Of a DNA stretch of 64,000 nt, positions 38,377 to 47,713 are shown in pieces. The stretch's first letter is position 1. Each line of letters begins with the position of its first letter. The notes beneath the pieces were generated by a model. That model was not told the DNA's origin. It saw only the letters and a list, made by a program, of their open reading frames with translations, and ran no database searches. Origin of the DNA: Kingella pumchi (lineage in GTDB: Bacteria > Pseudomonadota > Gammaproteobacteria > Burkholderiales > Neisseriaceae); the NCBI RefSeq assembly GCF_022288825.1, contig NZ_JAKOOW010000078.1:1-64000 (forward strand). The letters are read 5' to 3'. A program made the position numbers and the translations under genes.

Positions 38377-40675
38377 CCCGCCCCGCGCCTTCCTTCTTCA
38401 GCAGCCAGGCCGAGAGCAATACGTTCAGCCCCACGCCGAGCGATACGGTGATGCCGAAGGCGGCAACGGCGGGGGTGGTGCTGATGGCAAGCAGCAGGAA
38501 GGAGATGGCGGTGGTAAGGGCGGCGAGGAGGATGCCGCCGAGTTTGGCGGCGGGGGGTTCGCGTGCGGTGAGGGCGTAGACGGCGTAGTCGGCGCCGATG
38601 GCGGCCACCAGCAGCAGGCCGAACATGGCGAACAGGCTCACCGGCAGGCCGAGCCAGCCGAGCATGCCTACCGTGGCGGCGGCGGCGGTGAGCGGCACCA
38701 GCAGGATCAGGCTGCCGCGCCGCGCGCCGAACACGCGCCACAGCACCAGCCACGCCAGCGCGAAGGAAGCGAGCTTGAGCCAGGCGGCCTGGTTGCGGGT
38801 GTGGCGGAACAGGCCGTTCAGGTGCTGGCGCTTGTCGATCAGGCGGGCGCAGGCGCCGCCGTTTCGGTTGCACGGCAGTTTTGCCAGCGCGGCGGCAAGA
38901 TCGCCGCTGCCGGCGGCGCCCTGAATGCGCACGATATTGGCGTGCCGCGCGCCGATTTTGCCCAGATACAGGCTGCGCCACGCTTCGGCGATTTCAGGCT
39001 GCAAACCCTGCTCCAGCGACACCGGCGGCGCTTTAGCGGCATCGCGCAGGGCAGCCTGAACGGTGGCGGCGGGCACGCCCAGCTGCTCGAATGCGGCGAA
39101 GTTTTCAGGCTGCTCGGCGATGTCGCGCAAACGGCGCTGCAGGCGGCGCTGTTCGTCCTGCGGCAGCAGCCATTGGTTGAGCGACTGCACGCCTTTCAGG
39201 CTGCCTTGCGCCAACAGCGGCGCTAGGGCGGTTTCCACTTCGGCGTTGCGCCGCAGAAGCTCGTCGGTATTGCCGGCGGCCACCAGCACGAAGCGGCCGC
39301 TGCTGTCGCTGCCGCTGATGTCGGCCACGGCTTTGGTGTCGGCCAAGAGCGCCGGATCGAGCGCCACCCAGTCGCGGATATCGTCCTGCCAGTTGCTTTT
39401 CAGGCTGCCTGCGGCAGCAAACAGCAGCAGCGGCCACAGCAGCAGATGCACTTTGCAAGCAGCCGCGCGCCGCATCGCGCCGGCAAACCAGGTTTCGCGC
39501 GCGGCATAGCCTTTAAACAGCGGCGGCAGCAGCAAAACCGTTGCTGCAAAAGCGCCGCAGAGCGCGGTCACCGAAAACACCGCCGTTTGGCGCAGCACCG
39601 GCAGCGGCGTGAACGCCAGCAGCAGATAGCCGGTAACGGTAATCGCCAAACTGGCGCAAAACGCCGGCAGCACACGGCGCATCGCCGGCACGCCCTGCCA
39701 GCCGCGCTCGAATACCGAAGGCGCCAGCCAGTGCAGCGGAAAATCGACCATCATGCCGACCAGGCTGGTGCCGATCACCACCGCCAGAATATGGATGTGG
39801 CCGAACAGGCCGATCACCGCCGCCAGCCCCAGCAGCATGCCGGCAATCAGCGGCACAAACAGCGCCAGCACGCGCAGGCTGCGGAACACCGCCAGCAGCA
39901 GGGCAAAGGTCAGCCCCAGCCCCAGCGCCGACATCAGCGTGCTTTCGCGCTCGGATTTGTGTTTGGCATCGGCGGCAAACAGCGCGCCGCCGGCGGCAAG
40001 GACGCGGTATCCCTTGCGCGCCGCCGTATCGCGGGTGGCATCCAGCAGCGGCAGCAGTTTTTCCTGAGCGCCGATGCCGGTTTCAGGCAGCCTGGCCCGC
40101 AGCAGCACCCAAGTAATGTTTTCATGCTCGGCAAACAGCATGCCGCTGCCGCTGTGCCATTGTAGGCGGCCGGCGGGCTGCTTTTGCTGCACAAAGCGGC
40201 CGAAGCCCGGCCAGTCCTGCTCCAGCGGCAGCAGGTTTTGCGCGAACGGGTCGGCGGCATCTTCGGCGCGGCTTTGGAAATAGGCCGCCGGATCGCTGTC
40301 CAGCAACCGGCGGTTGGGCGCATCGAGCGCATTGACGCCCAGCGCGCGGATTTGCGCGCGCAGCGCGTCCAAATCGGGGTTGATGCGGCTGTCCACCGCG
40401 GCAAACAGGCCGCTCTGGCGCCATTGCCGCGCGGTGTTTTCGGCAGCGGCAATGGCTTGCTCGGCATCGGATGCACCCACCAAGAGCAGAATCTGGCCGT
40501 TGAGCGCCCGTTCGTTGGCTTGATCGGCGGCGCGCCACAGCTCATCGATGCCGGCATCGGCCGGCAGCAGCGCGGCAAAGTCGGTCTCAATCCGCCCGCC
40601 CTGCGGCAGCCAGATGGCCAGCAGCACCGCGGCCGCCGCCAGCAGCAGCGCATACAGCCGCGCCCATTTAGCCAT
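38366..40675 (-). CDS. MMPL family exporter of the aryl polyene cluster
   Basis: A 769-residue RND/MMPL-type protein with two halves, each one helix, a large periplasmic loop and five more helices (about 245-410 and 620-765). In aryl polyene loci such transporters move the polyene lipid across the inner membrane for hand-over to the LolA-like carrier. Overlaps the ligase gene by 8 bases. Its C-terminus GREAV-stop is written by a Neisseria-dialect uptake sequence, suggesting that the recombination junction of the DUF389 import lies here. Confidence 0.9.
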   Translation of the reverse strand: MAKWARLYALLLAAAAVLLAIWLPQGGRIETDFAALLPADAGIDELWRAADQANERALNGQILLLVGASDAEQAIAAAENTARQWRQSGLFAAVDSRINPDLDALRAQIRALGVNALDAPNRRLLDSDPAAYFQSRAEDAADPFAQNLLPLEQDWPGFGRFVQQKQPAGRLQWHSGSGMLFAEHENITWVLLRARLPETGIGAQEKLLPLLDATRDTAARKGYRVLAAGGALFAADAKHKSERESTLMSALGLGLTFALLLAVFRSLRVLALFVPLIAGMLLGLAAVIGLFGHIHILAVVIGTSLVGMMVDFPLHWLAPSVFERGWQGVPAMRRVLPAFCASLAITVTGYLLLAFTPLPVLRQTAVFSVTALCGAFAATVLLLPPLFKGYAARETWFAGAMRRAAACKVHLLLWPLLLFAAAGSLKSNWQDDIRDWVALDPALLADTKAVADISGSDSSGRFVLVAAGNTDELLRRNAEVETALAPLLAQGSLKGVQSLNQWLLPQDEQRRLQRRLRDIAEQPENFAAFEQLGVPAATVQAALRDAAKAPPVSLEQGLQPEIAEAWRSLYLGKIGARHANIVRIQGAAGSGDLAAALAKLPCNRNGGACARLIDKRQHLNGLFRHTRNQAAWLKLASFALAWLVLWRVFGARRGSLILLVPLTAAAATVGMLGWLGLPVSLFAMFGLLLVAAIGADYAVYALTAREPPAAKLGGILLAALTTAISFLLLAISTTPAVAAFGITVSLGVGLNVLLSAWLLKKEGAGREAV

Positions 40676-42344
40676 GAAGCGCCACCCTGCCCGAAGCGCA
40701 GGCGGTGTCGCCCTGCGTGATGGAAAAGTGGATTTTGCGCTTGGCTTCGTCGTAGCGCAGCGTCAGATCGACGGTGTCGTTCGGCCGCACAAAGTGCTGG
40801 TATTTCAGGTTTTCAATCTGTTTGATGCTGCCGTTTGCCCAGCCTAATGACGCCGCCAGATCCATCGCCCACTGCACTTCGATAACGCCGGGCACCAGCG
40901 GAAAGGTGGCGAAATGGCCGCCGAACCAGGCCAGATCGAGCGGCACGCAGCCTGAAAAACGGTAGCTGCCGCTATTTTGGTCTTGTTCGATTAAACGCCA
41001 TTGCGGCGCGGTTTGCGGTACGGTAAAGGCAGCCTGAAAGTCCTGCTCGCCGATTTTAGCCTGCGGATTGCGCGGCAGCGCGGCGGCAAAACGCCAGTAG
41101 CGCGGCAGCGCGGCGGTGTCCTGCGTTTGCGCCAGATGGCGGCGCAGCGCGTCGATAACCGCAGGCCGCCCCTGTTCGCGCCAGGCTGCGATGCCTTCGG
41201 CATTGAGCGCCACCCAGGCGGCGATGCGCCCGTGCTGCGGATGGCGGCCGCAATGGGCGTCGTCCGTCCACGGATGCTCGAGCAGGTCGTGCTCGATTTG
41301 GTTGAGCGACACGCGCTTGTCTTCAAATTTGATGATGCGGTCTTGGCGGCCAAGCAGTTTCAGGCTGCTGCCGGACAATTCGGCGGCATCGGCGGTCTGC
41401 TGGCGGCCTGCCGTCCACGGCGCTTCCAGCGCCAGCGTGCCGCCGCCGCTGATATCGGCGGAAACTGCCGGCAGCAGTGTCCACGCGCCGCCGCCTTCGC
41501 GCAGCGCCACCGCGCCGGTTTCGGTGCTGCCGTACACATCGTGCGGGAAAAAGTCGAGTTTGCCGTGCAGCATTTCGGCGGTGCTCTCCGGCAGCATGCC
41601 GCCGGCGCTGACGATGCCGCGCAGGTTTTGCCGCAGCCGCGGCCAGTCGCGCGCTTCGCCCAGGCGGTTCAGCAGCGCCGGGCTGGCAATCCAGATGCAG
41701 GGCGCGCGGCTGGCGGCGATCAGGTCTTCGGGATAAACGCATTGGCGCCGGCCGAGCACCCAGCCGCAGGAAAGCGCGGCAAAGACGCGGAAACTCAGGC
41801 CGTACAAATGCTGCGGGCTGACGCTACCGTGCGCCGTCAAACCGCGCCATGCCGCCGGCAGCCGCCGCGAGAGCGCCGCCGCTTCGGCCTGCATTTGGGC
41901 AAAGGTTTTTTCGATGACTTTCGCTTCGCCGGACGAGCCGGAGGTTTTCAGCCGCAGGCGGGCACCGGCGGCCGGCAGCGGCATTGCCTGCGCCGGCGCG
42001 TCGACCTGCTCGGCATCGGCGCCGTAATGCCATTGGCAGCCTGAAAGCGTTTCGTCGTCGCTCAGCCACAGCGCGCCGGCCTGATCCGCCCAGCTGCGGT
42101 TGGCATCGGCCAGATTGGGCGGCAGATACACTTCGGCGCCCGCCTGCCAGGCCGACAGCAGGGCGGAGGCAAAACGGGCGCCGTCGTCAAACCACAGCGC
42201 CACGGTATGCACGTCGTTTTCGCGCAGCCGAACCGCCAGCGCGGCGGTGGCGGCGGCAAACTGCGCGGCCGTCCAGTTTTCCGCCAGCAGCGCGTCGGCG
42301 GGGCGGTGGAGCAGGGAAAGCAGGGGGGAAGCGGTAGCGGACAT
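40668..42344 (-). CDS. acyl/aryl-AMP ligase fused to a hotdog dehydratase (ApeH-ApeI type)
   Basis: A 558-residue two-domain protein. Residues 1-440 are an ANL adenylating enzyme: LKTSGSSGEAKVIEK is the phosphate loop and YGSTETGAVA the adenine motif. Residues about 455-558 form an ApeI/FabA-like hotdog domain (GVIEVQWAMDLAASLGWANG, SGRVAL). In E. coli-type clusters these are separate proteins, ApeH (loads the aryl starter) and ApeI (dehydratase). The fusion is continuous, with no internal start signal noted. Confidence 0.87.
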   Translation of the reverse strand: MSATASPLLSLLHRPADALLAENWTAAQFAAATAALAVRLRENDVHTVALWFDDGARFASALLSAWQAGAEVYLPPNLADANRSWADQAGALWLSDDETLSGCQWHYGADAEQVDAPAQAMPLPAAGARLRLKTSGSSGEAKVIEKTFAQMQAEAAALSRRLPAAWRGLTAHGSVSPQHLYGLSFRVFAALSCGWVLGRRQCVYPEDLIAASRAPCIWIASPALLNRLGEARDWPRLRQNLRGIVSAGGMLPESTAEMLHGKLDFFPHDVYGSTETGAVALREGGGAWTLLPAVSADISGGGTLALEAPWTAGRQQTADAAELSGSSLKLLGRQDRIIKFEDKRVSLNQIEHDLLEHPWTDDAHCGRHPQHGRIAAWVALNAEGIAAWREQGRPAVIDALRRHLAQTQDTAALPRYWRFAAALPRNPQAKIGEQDFQAAFTVPQTAPQWRLIEQDQNSGSYRFSGCVPLDLAWFGGHFATFPLVPGVIEVQWAMDLAASLGWANGSIKQIENLKYQHFVRPNDTVDLTLRYDEAKRKIHFSITQGDTACASGRVALHG

Positions 42345-42734
42345 TTTTTTCAGGCTGCCTTGGCGGCGGATGGAAAACGGCGCGCATTATAGCGCGCCGG
42401 CAAAGGCAAGGCAGCCTGAAAGACGGCGGACGGGTCTTTCAGGCTGCCTTCGGCTTTCAGGTTGCCTTTAAGGTAAAAAAACGGGTGGGGTTTAGCAGTT
42501 TGGGCGGGGAAATTCAACTTGCCTCACAGAGCGGGACAGGTTGTTTCGGCAATGGGGATGGCGACTTTCAGGCTGCTTGGGTTTGTTTGCGCGTTTTGGT
42601 GCGCGGTGCGCACCCTACCGGCACTTTCATCACAAAGCAGCCTGAAACGCCCGAACAACCCGCTGTAGGGTGCGCACCGCGCACCATAGTGGGCGTTGAT
42701 GGGCGTTTCGGGCTGCCTTTGGGTTTCGGGCTGC
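42345..42734. repeat. operon spacer with repeats
   Basis: No gene is seen. It holds uptake copies (42350-42360, 42409-42450, 42568-42578, 42637-42648), the second 72-bp repeat copy (42463-42536), and an inverted REP-like pair GGTGCGCGGTGCGCACCCTA (42598-42617) / TGTAGGGTGCGCACCGCGCA (42664-42683). It separates the LolA-like gene from the ligase gene. Confidence 0.75.
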
Positions 42735-43328
42735 CTATTCCAGCGCCTGTTTGGCGGCGGCATCCAGGGCTTGGTCGGTTTGCAGCTGTTCAAACTGCAT
42801 CACCGTGCGGTCGCCCTGTTTTTCTTTAAGCTCGATGCGGCGCACCAGCTTATCGCCGCTGATGGTGATGTTTTCAAACACCTGCTTCATCACCACGGTT
42901 TTGGGTAAGAGCAGCAGCTGCCAATTGCCGGCGCTGCCGCTGAGTTTGAGGGTGAAGTGGCGCTGCAGCTCGGCGGTGTCGCCGCCGAGTACCGCCATAA
43001 ACAGTTTGACTTGGGCGGCCTGCGTGCTCTGGCTGCCGTTGCTTTTCCAGGCGCCGGAAGCGTCTTGGCGGCTGATGCCGTCGCGGCGCACGCGCAGGCG
43101 CAGCTCGAAGGGTTTTTGCAGGTGCCAGAACAGGCCGTGGCCGGGGTGCAGGGCGAAGCGGCCGCTGGTGGTTACAGGCTTGGTCAGGGTGCGCAGGTAT
43201 TTTTGTTGGGTAAAGCGCCCCTGCACGGTTTTGGGCGCCTGCAGCTGGACGGTGAGTTCGCGGCTGTCGAAGGCGTGCGCGGCGGCGGCCAGGCACAGGG
43301 CGGTGAGGGCGGCGAGTAGTTTGTTCAT
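42735..43328 (-). CDS. LolA-like outer membrane lipoprotein carrier of the aryl polyene cluster
   Basis: A 197-residue periplasmic protein with a cleavable signal peptide (residues 1-19, AHA cleavage) and a LolA fold (GRFTQQKYLRTLTKPVTTSGRF, GLFWHLQKPF). Aryl polyene loci encode a LolA-like protein next to the MMPL exporter; it presumably carries the product across the periplasm. It is the first gene of the run on this strand. Confidence 0.87.
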   Translation of the reverse strand: MNKLLAALTALCLAAAAHAFDSRELTVQLQAPKTVQGRFTQQKYLRTLTKPVTTSGRFALHPGHGLFWHLQKPFELRLRVRRDGISRQDASGAWKSNGSQSTQAAQVKLFMAVLGGDTAELQRHFTLKLSGSAGNWQLLLLPKTVVMKQVFENITISGDKLVRRIELKEKQGDRTVMQFEQLQTDQALDAAAKQALE

Positions 43329-43409
43329 GGGCTTGTCCTTGCGGGTGTGGGGCAGCCTGAAAAGGGGAAAACGGCTTTCAGGCTGCTTTTTTCAGGCTGC
43401 TGGGTCGGT

Positions 43410-45491
43410 TTAGCTTTTGCCGTCGGCTTTGGCCGGCGGCGCGTCGGCTTTGGCGCCGCTCGCTTGGTCGGGTTTTTTGCCGCCGTCTTTGCCGTCTTTT
43501 CCATCTTTGACATCGGCGGGGCTTTCGCTTTCAGGCTGCGGCCAAAACAGCACCGACGGCCGTTCTTTGACAATCTGCCAGAAGGCGGCAAACACGCCCC
43601 ACCAGCTGTCGATTTTGGTTTCGCGCGAGCGCAGCGCCACCCACAGGGTGATGGAAAAACTCACCAGCAGATTGACGCCGCCGATCATCAGTACAAACAC
43701 AATGCTGCGGATAAACACCCACAGGCCGAGGCCGCCGCTGGCAACGGTGTAGCCGACGTTGGCGGAAGAGAAGGCGACGTGGCGGATGTCGAGCGGCAGG
43801 CCGGTGGCGTGGCCGAAAAAGCCGGTGATGCCCAGCAGCATGCCGAAGCAGACATTACCCACCAGCGAGCCGTAGTTGCGGTGCCAGTAGTCGGCAAACC
43901 AGTTGCGCGCGCGTTGGGGCAGCAGGCGTTTGAGCAAGGGATGGTGGCGCAGGCGCATCCGCAGGTTGAGGTAGTCGCAGCGGTTGTCGAAAAAGCCGGA
44001 GATGATGCCGGAGCAAAACAGCCACACGCCGGCGATGGCGGCATACCACAGGGTGGGGCCGGCGGGGTCGATGGCTTTGAGTTGGTAGCGGATTTGCGCG
44101 TCGTTGAGCAGCGGCGTGCCGTGGTACAGGCCGTAAAACAGGGTAATCAGCAGCGCCAGGGTGGCCGCGACAAACATATTGCCGAACACCGCCACGCCCT
44201 GCGAGCGGAAAACGTCCACCAAAAGCTGCGCCAGCTTTTGGTTGACCGCGCGCTTGCCGTCGTTGCGCTCGACGGCGGCGGCGATGGTGGAAGCGGTCAT
44301 CGCCGGCTGCTTGGTGGCGACGGTGCCGTGCAGCACGAAAATCAGCATAAAGCCGATGCCGTAGTTCAAACCTTCGGCGATGCTGCGCCAGAAATGGTTG
44401 TCGATTTTGGTGCCCAGATAGATTTTAAACAGCGACATCAGCGCAATCAGCACGCCGCCGCCGGCCGCGGAATAAAACAGGCCGCGAAACTCTTTTTTAT
44501 TGCGGGTGATGTAGTGTTCGCCGTGGTCGCTGGTATTTTGGGTGATGCTGCGCGAGAGCATTTTCACGCTGCGCTTCCACAGCCAGGAAATGCTGTGCTG
44601 CTCGGCAGCGGCGTTGGCCAGCGTGCCGGTAAGCTCGAGCAGGCAGCGCGGCGGAATCTGCTCGGGCGAGAATACGTCCATCAGGAGCGTCATGCGGTTG
44701 AGGGTCTGCTCCAGCCGCTCTAGCAGGTGCGCCACCCCCAGCGACGAGCCGGCGCCGGCGCCGGTGCCGCGTTTGCGCAGGTGTTCGACCTGGCGGCGGC
44801 ACTGGTCGAGCATCACATACAAATGGCTGTCGTCAAAAGGCGTGTTGCTGCTGCGCGCTTCCACCCAGTGCGCCACTTCGCGCTTCAGGGCGACAAAGGG
44901 CGAATCGGCGTCCAGCAGTTTGGTGTCGAGCCGGATTAAGTCGGGCTCCAGCTCTTCGGCCGCCACCCAGATCGACAGCATTTCCACCGCATACAGCCCT
45001 TCCTGGCGCAGATAGCGGTGCACGGTTTCACGCTCGCTCTCGCCCGCTGCCGCGCGCAGCAGCCGCAGCAGCGACGCCCACAGATGAATCGGCACCGCCG
45101 TCAGCCAGCGGCCGTCGTGCTCGTCGCTAAACAGAATGGCAAACACGTCGCGCAGGTCTTTTGGGTCTTTGTAAGAAGGATTGATGCGCTCGTACAGGCG
45201 GTCGGCCAGCTCGCGGCCGAAGCCTTCGCGCGAGAAAATCCCCACGCTGATAAACAGCGGGTACAGGCGCACGCTGCCGAGCCAGCGGCAGAACATCGAC
45301 GCCGTCTGCGCGCGCAGCTGCGGGTCTTTTTTCAGCAGCGACAACAAGGCCTGCACCCGCTGCGGCGCGCGCTTGGCCTTGCCGCGGCGCAGCCAGACCG
45401 TCAGCGCCTTGAGCAGGCCGAAGGCATCGTTGCGCGCCGCGCACAGCGCCACAAAATCGGCCAGTTTTTTTTCGTTCAAACGAACAACCAT
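43410..45491 (-). CDS. membrane protein of the 'site-specific recombinase' (Gcr) family
   Basis: A 693-residue protein. About 330 helical, charged residues are followed by six or seven membrane helices (about 350-640) and a Lys/Asp/Pro-rich tail. This is the family often annotated as 'site-specific recombinase', but I see no serine or tyrosine recombinase motif and several clear membrane spans, so the name is doubtful. Long intergenic repeats flank it on both sides. The molecular role is unknown. Confidence 0.83.
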   Translation of the reverse strand: MVVRLNEKKLADFVALCAARNDAFGLLKALTVWLRRGKAKRAPQRVQALLSLLKKDPQLRAQTASMFCRWLGSVRLYPLFISVGIFSREGFGRELADRLYERINPSYKDPKDLRDVFAILFSDEHDGRWLTAVPIHLWASLLRLLRAAAGESERETVHRYLRQEGLYAVEMLSIWVAAEELEPDLIRLDTKLLDADSPFVALKREVAHWVEARSSNTPFDDSHLYVMLDQCRRQVEHLRKRGTGAGAGSSLGVAHLLERLEQTLNRMTLLMDVFSPEQIPPRCLLELTGTLANAAAEQHSISWLWKRSVKMLSRSITQNTSDHGEHYITRNKKEFRGLFYSAAGGGVLIALMSLFKIYLGTKIDNHFWRSIAEGLNYGIGFMLIFVLHGTVATKQPAMTASTIAAAVERNDGKRAVNQKLAQLLVDVFRSQGVAVFGNMFVAATLALLITLFYGLYHGTPLLNDAQIRYQLKAIDPAGPTLWYAAIAGVWLFCSGIISGFFDNRCDYLNLRMRLRHHPLLKRLLPQRARNWFADYWHRNYGSLVGNVCFGMLLGITGFFGHATGLPLDIRHVAFSSANVGYTVASGGLGLWVFIRSIVFVLMIGGVNLLVSFSITLWVALRSRETKIDSWWGVFAAFWQIVKERPSVLFWPQPESESPADVKDGKDGKDGGKKPDQASGAKADAPPAKADGKS

Positions 45492-45704
45492 TGCGGCAAA
45501 ACTCCTTTTCAGGCTGCCTGAAAGACTGCCCCGTCCGCCGTTTGCAAGCGGCTACCTGAAAGCGGGCGGAAACATCAAAAAGGGGGCGATTATACCGCCA
45601 AAATCCGCCACGCCCGTTTGGCGGTTTTCAGGCTGCCTGCCAAAAGGCGGCCGGCGGCAGGCAGCCTGAAAGTCGGCGCAGGGCGCTTTGCCGCCCCGCC
45701 GCAC
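45492..45704. other. intergenic region before the rpsB promoter
   Basis: No gene is seen. It contains uptake copies at about 45509-45521, 45628-45640 and 45657-45671, plus an AGCGGCTACCTGAAA (45549-45563) resembling the Eikenella dialect. Confidence 0.6.
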
Positions 45705-45733
45705 TTGTCCGCCGGCGGGAAACTCTCTATAAT
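45705..45733 (+). promoter_or_regulatory. promoter of rpsB-tsf
   Basis: TTGTCC (45705-45710), 17 bases, TATAAT (45728-45733). It leaves a leader of about 120 bases before the rpsB ATG. In many bacteria such leaders bind S2 for feedback control; whether this one does cannot be told by eye. Confidence 0.82.
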
Positions 45734-45859
45734 CCGCCGGCTTTCGTTTTGGAAGCCTTTTTTATTTTCAACCAAACGCTCGCATTTGCCGCGACAAGGG
45801 TGCTTTGTCTGCAAAGTTCTTGCGCAAATGTCTGCTTTAACCCTTTGTAAGGAAATTCA

Positions 45860-46591
45860 ATGTCTCAAATCACCATGCGCCAGATGATGGAAGCCGGCGT
45901 ACACTTCGGCCACCAAACCCGTTACTGGAACCCGAAAATGGAACAATACATTTTCGGCGCGCGCAACAAAATCCACATCATCAACCTGGAAAAAACCCTG
46001 CCGCTGTTTCAGGCTGCCCAAGAAGCCGTCCGCCGTCTGGTTGCCAACAAAGGCACCGTACTGTTTGTCGGCACCAAACGCCAGGCACGCGACATCATCC
46101 GCGAAGAAGCCACCCGCGCCGGCATGCCCTATGTCGATCACCGCTGGTTGGGCGGCATGCTGACCAACTACAAAACCGTCAAACAGTCGATCAAACGCCT
46201 GGAAGAAAAAGCTGCCATTTTGGAAAACGGCGAAGCCAGCGGCTACAACAAAAAAGAGCTGCTGGACATGACCCGCGAAGTGGAAAAACTGCAGCGCTCT
46301 TTGGGCGGCATCAAAGACATGAAAGGCCTGCCCGACGCCATTTTCGTGATTGACACCGGCTACCAGCACGGCACCATCGTCGAAGCCGCCAAACTCGGCA
46401 TTCCGGTTATCGCCGTTGTCGACAGCAACAACAGCTTCGACAATGTGGACTACATCATCCCCGGCAACGACGACTCCGCCAAAGCCATCCGCCTGTACTG
46501 CCGCGGCATCGCCGACGCGGTACTGGAAGGCAAAAACCAGTCGCTGCAGGAAACCGTAGCCGCCGCACAGGCCGCTGCCGAAGCACAATAA
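45860..46591 (+). CDS. rpsB: 30S ribosomal protein S2
   Basis: A 243-residue protein with the S2 signature blocks (MRQMMEAGVHFGHQTRYWNPKM, GTKRQARDII, WLGGMLTNYKT). It is the first gene of the conserved rpsB-tsf pair. GTAAGGA precedes the start. Confidence 0.99.
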   Translation: MSQITMRQMMEAGVHFGHQTRYWNPKMEQYIFGARNKIHIINLEKTLPLFQAAQEAVRRLVANKGTVLFVGTKRQARDIIREEATRAGMPYVDHRWLGGMLTNYKTVKQSIKRLEEKAAILENGEASGYNKKELLDMTREVEKLQRSLGGIKDMKGLPDAIFVIDTGYQHGTIVEAAKLGIPVIAVVDSNNSFDNVDYIIPGNDDSAKAIRLYCRGIADAVLEGKNQSLQETVAAAQAAAEAQ

Positions 46592-46607
46592 GCGGGGCTT
46601 CCCGCAC

Positions 46608-46627
46608 AAGGGGCGCTCGCCCCTTTT
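46608..46627 (+). terminator. weak hairpin between rpsB and tsf
   Basis: AAGGGGC (46608-46614) pairs with GCCCCTT (46619-46625), followed by only a few T. It is likely to attenuate rather than stop transcription into tsf. Confidence 0.45.
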
Positions 46628-46715
46628 CCCTTTCAGGCAGGCTGTCCGCCCTTTTCAGGCAGCCTGCCCCGTTTTGAATGCGGCTGCGGCCGTAACACTT
46701 TAGGAGTTTGAAAAA

Positions 46716-47570
46716 ATGGCGAATATTACTGCGAAAATGGTTGCCGATCTGCGCGCCGCCACCGGCCTGGGCATGATGGAATGCAAAAAAGCGCTGGTGG
46801 AAGCCGACGGCGACATGGCCAAAGCCGAAGAAATCCTGCGCATCAAATCCGGCGCCAAAGCCGGCAAACTGGCCGGCCGTACCGCCGCCGAAGGCGTGCT
46901 GGCCTACGCCATCGAAGGCAATGCCGGCGCACTGGTGGAAATCAACTGCGAAACCGACTTCGTTGCCAAAGACGCCGGTTTCCTGGCTTTCGCCCAGTCT
47001 GTAGCCAAAACCGCGGTAGCGAAAAAACCCGCTTCCGTTGAAGATTTGGCCGCGCTGGTGGAAGAAGAGCGCAAAGCCGTGATCGCCAAACTGGGCGAAA
47101 ACATCAGCGTGCGCCGCTTCCAGCTGATCGAAACCGCCAACTCGCTGACCGCCTACATCCACGGCGCCGCCGCCAACGAAGGCGTGCTGGTGGAATACAA
47201 AGGCGCCGAAGACGTTGCCCGCAAAGTCGGCATGCACATCGTTGCCGCCAAACCGCAATGCGTATCCGAAGACCAGGTGGACGCCGAAACCGTGGAAAAA
47301 GAGCGCCACATCTACACCCAGCAGGCCATCGAGTCCGGCAAACCCGCCGACATTGCCGCCAAAATGGTTGAAGGCCGCATCAAAAAATTCCTTGCCGAAG
47401 TGACCCTCAACGGCCAGGCTTTCGTGATGAACCCCGACCAGACCGTTGCCCAGTTCCTGAAAGAGAACGGCGCCGAAGTGGTGAATTTCGTCCGCTACAA
47501 AGTGGGCGACGGCATCGAGAAAAAAGAAGTCGATTACGCAGCCGAAGTGGCCGCTGCCGCCAAAGTGTAA
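46716..47570 (+). CDS. tsf: elongation factor Ts
   Basis: A 284-residue protein starting ITAKMVADLRAATGLGMMECKKAL (UBA-like N-domain), with the TDFVAK motif at 75-80. It exchanges GDP for GTP on EF-Tu. TTTAGGAG precedes the ATG. The spacing of 125 bases from rpsB includes uptake copies. Confidence 0.99.
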   Translation: MANITAKMVADLRAATGLGMMECKKALVEADGDMAKAEEILRIKSGAKAGKLAGRTAAEGVLAYAIEGNAGALVEINCETDFVAKDAGFLAFAQSVAKTAVAKKPASVEDLAALVEEERKAVIAKLGENISVRRFQLIETANSLTAYIHGAAANEGVLVEYKGAEDVARKVGMHIVAAKPQCVSEDQVDAETVEKERHIYTQQAIESGKPADIAAKMVEGRIKKFLAEVTLNGQAFVMNPDQTVAQFLKENGAEVVNFVRYKVGDGIEKKEVDYAAEVAAAAKV

Positions 47571-47587
47571 ACCGGCATCTCATCCAA

Positions 47588-47616
47588 ACGCCCGCAGGCA
47601 ACTGCGGGTGTTTTTT
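47588..47616 (+). terminator. rho-independent terminator of tsf
   Basis: ACGCCCGCAG / CTGCGGGTGT stem (47588-47597 with 47602-47611), GCAA loop and six T. Confidence 0.92.
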
Positions 47617-47713
47617 CGTTTTCCAACAAAAAAGCAGCCTGAAAACCATGATTTTGGCTTTCAGGCTGCTTTTTGCCGTTTTGCAGGCTTGAAAAGACGT
47701 GTTTGCTGCGGTT

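Noticed and set aside
43410..45491. Integrated element based on the 'recombinase' family name
   Set aside because: No attachment repeats, no phage or plasmid genes nearby, and the protein has membrane helices rather than recombinase motifs.
45734..45859. Defined S2-binding leader motif before rpsB
   Set aside because: The leader is long enough, but I could not fold a convincing conserved motif, so only the promoter is annotated.
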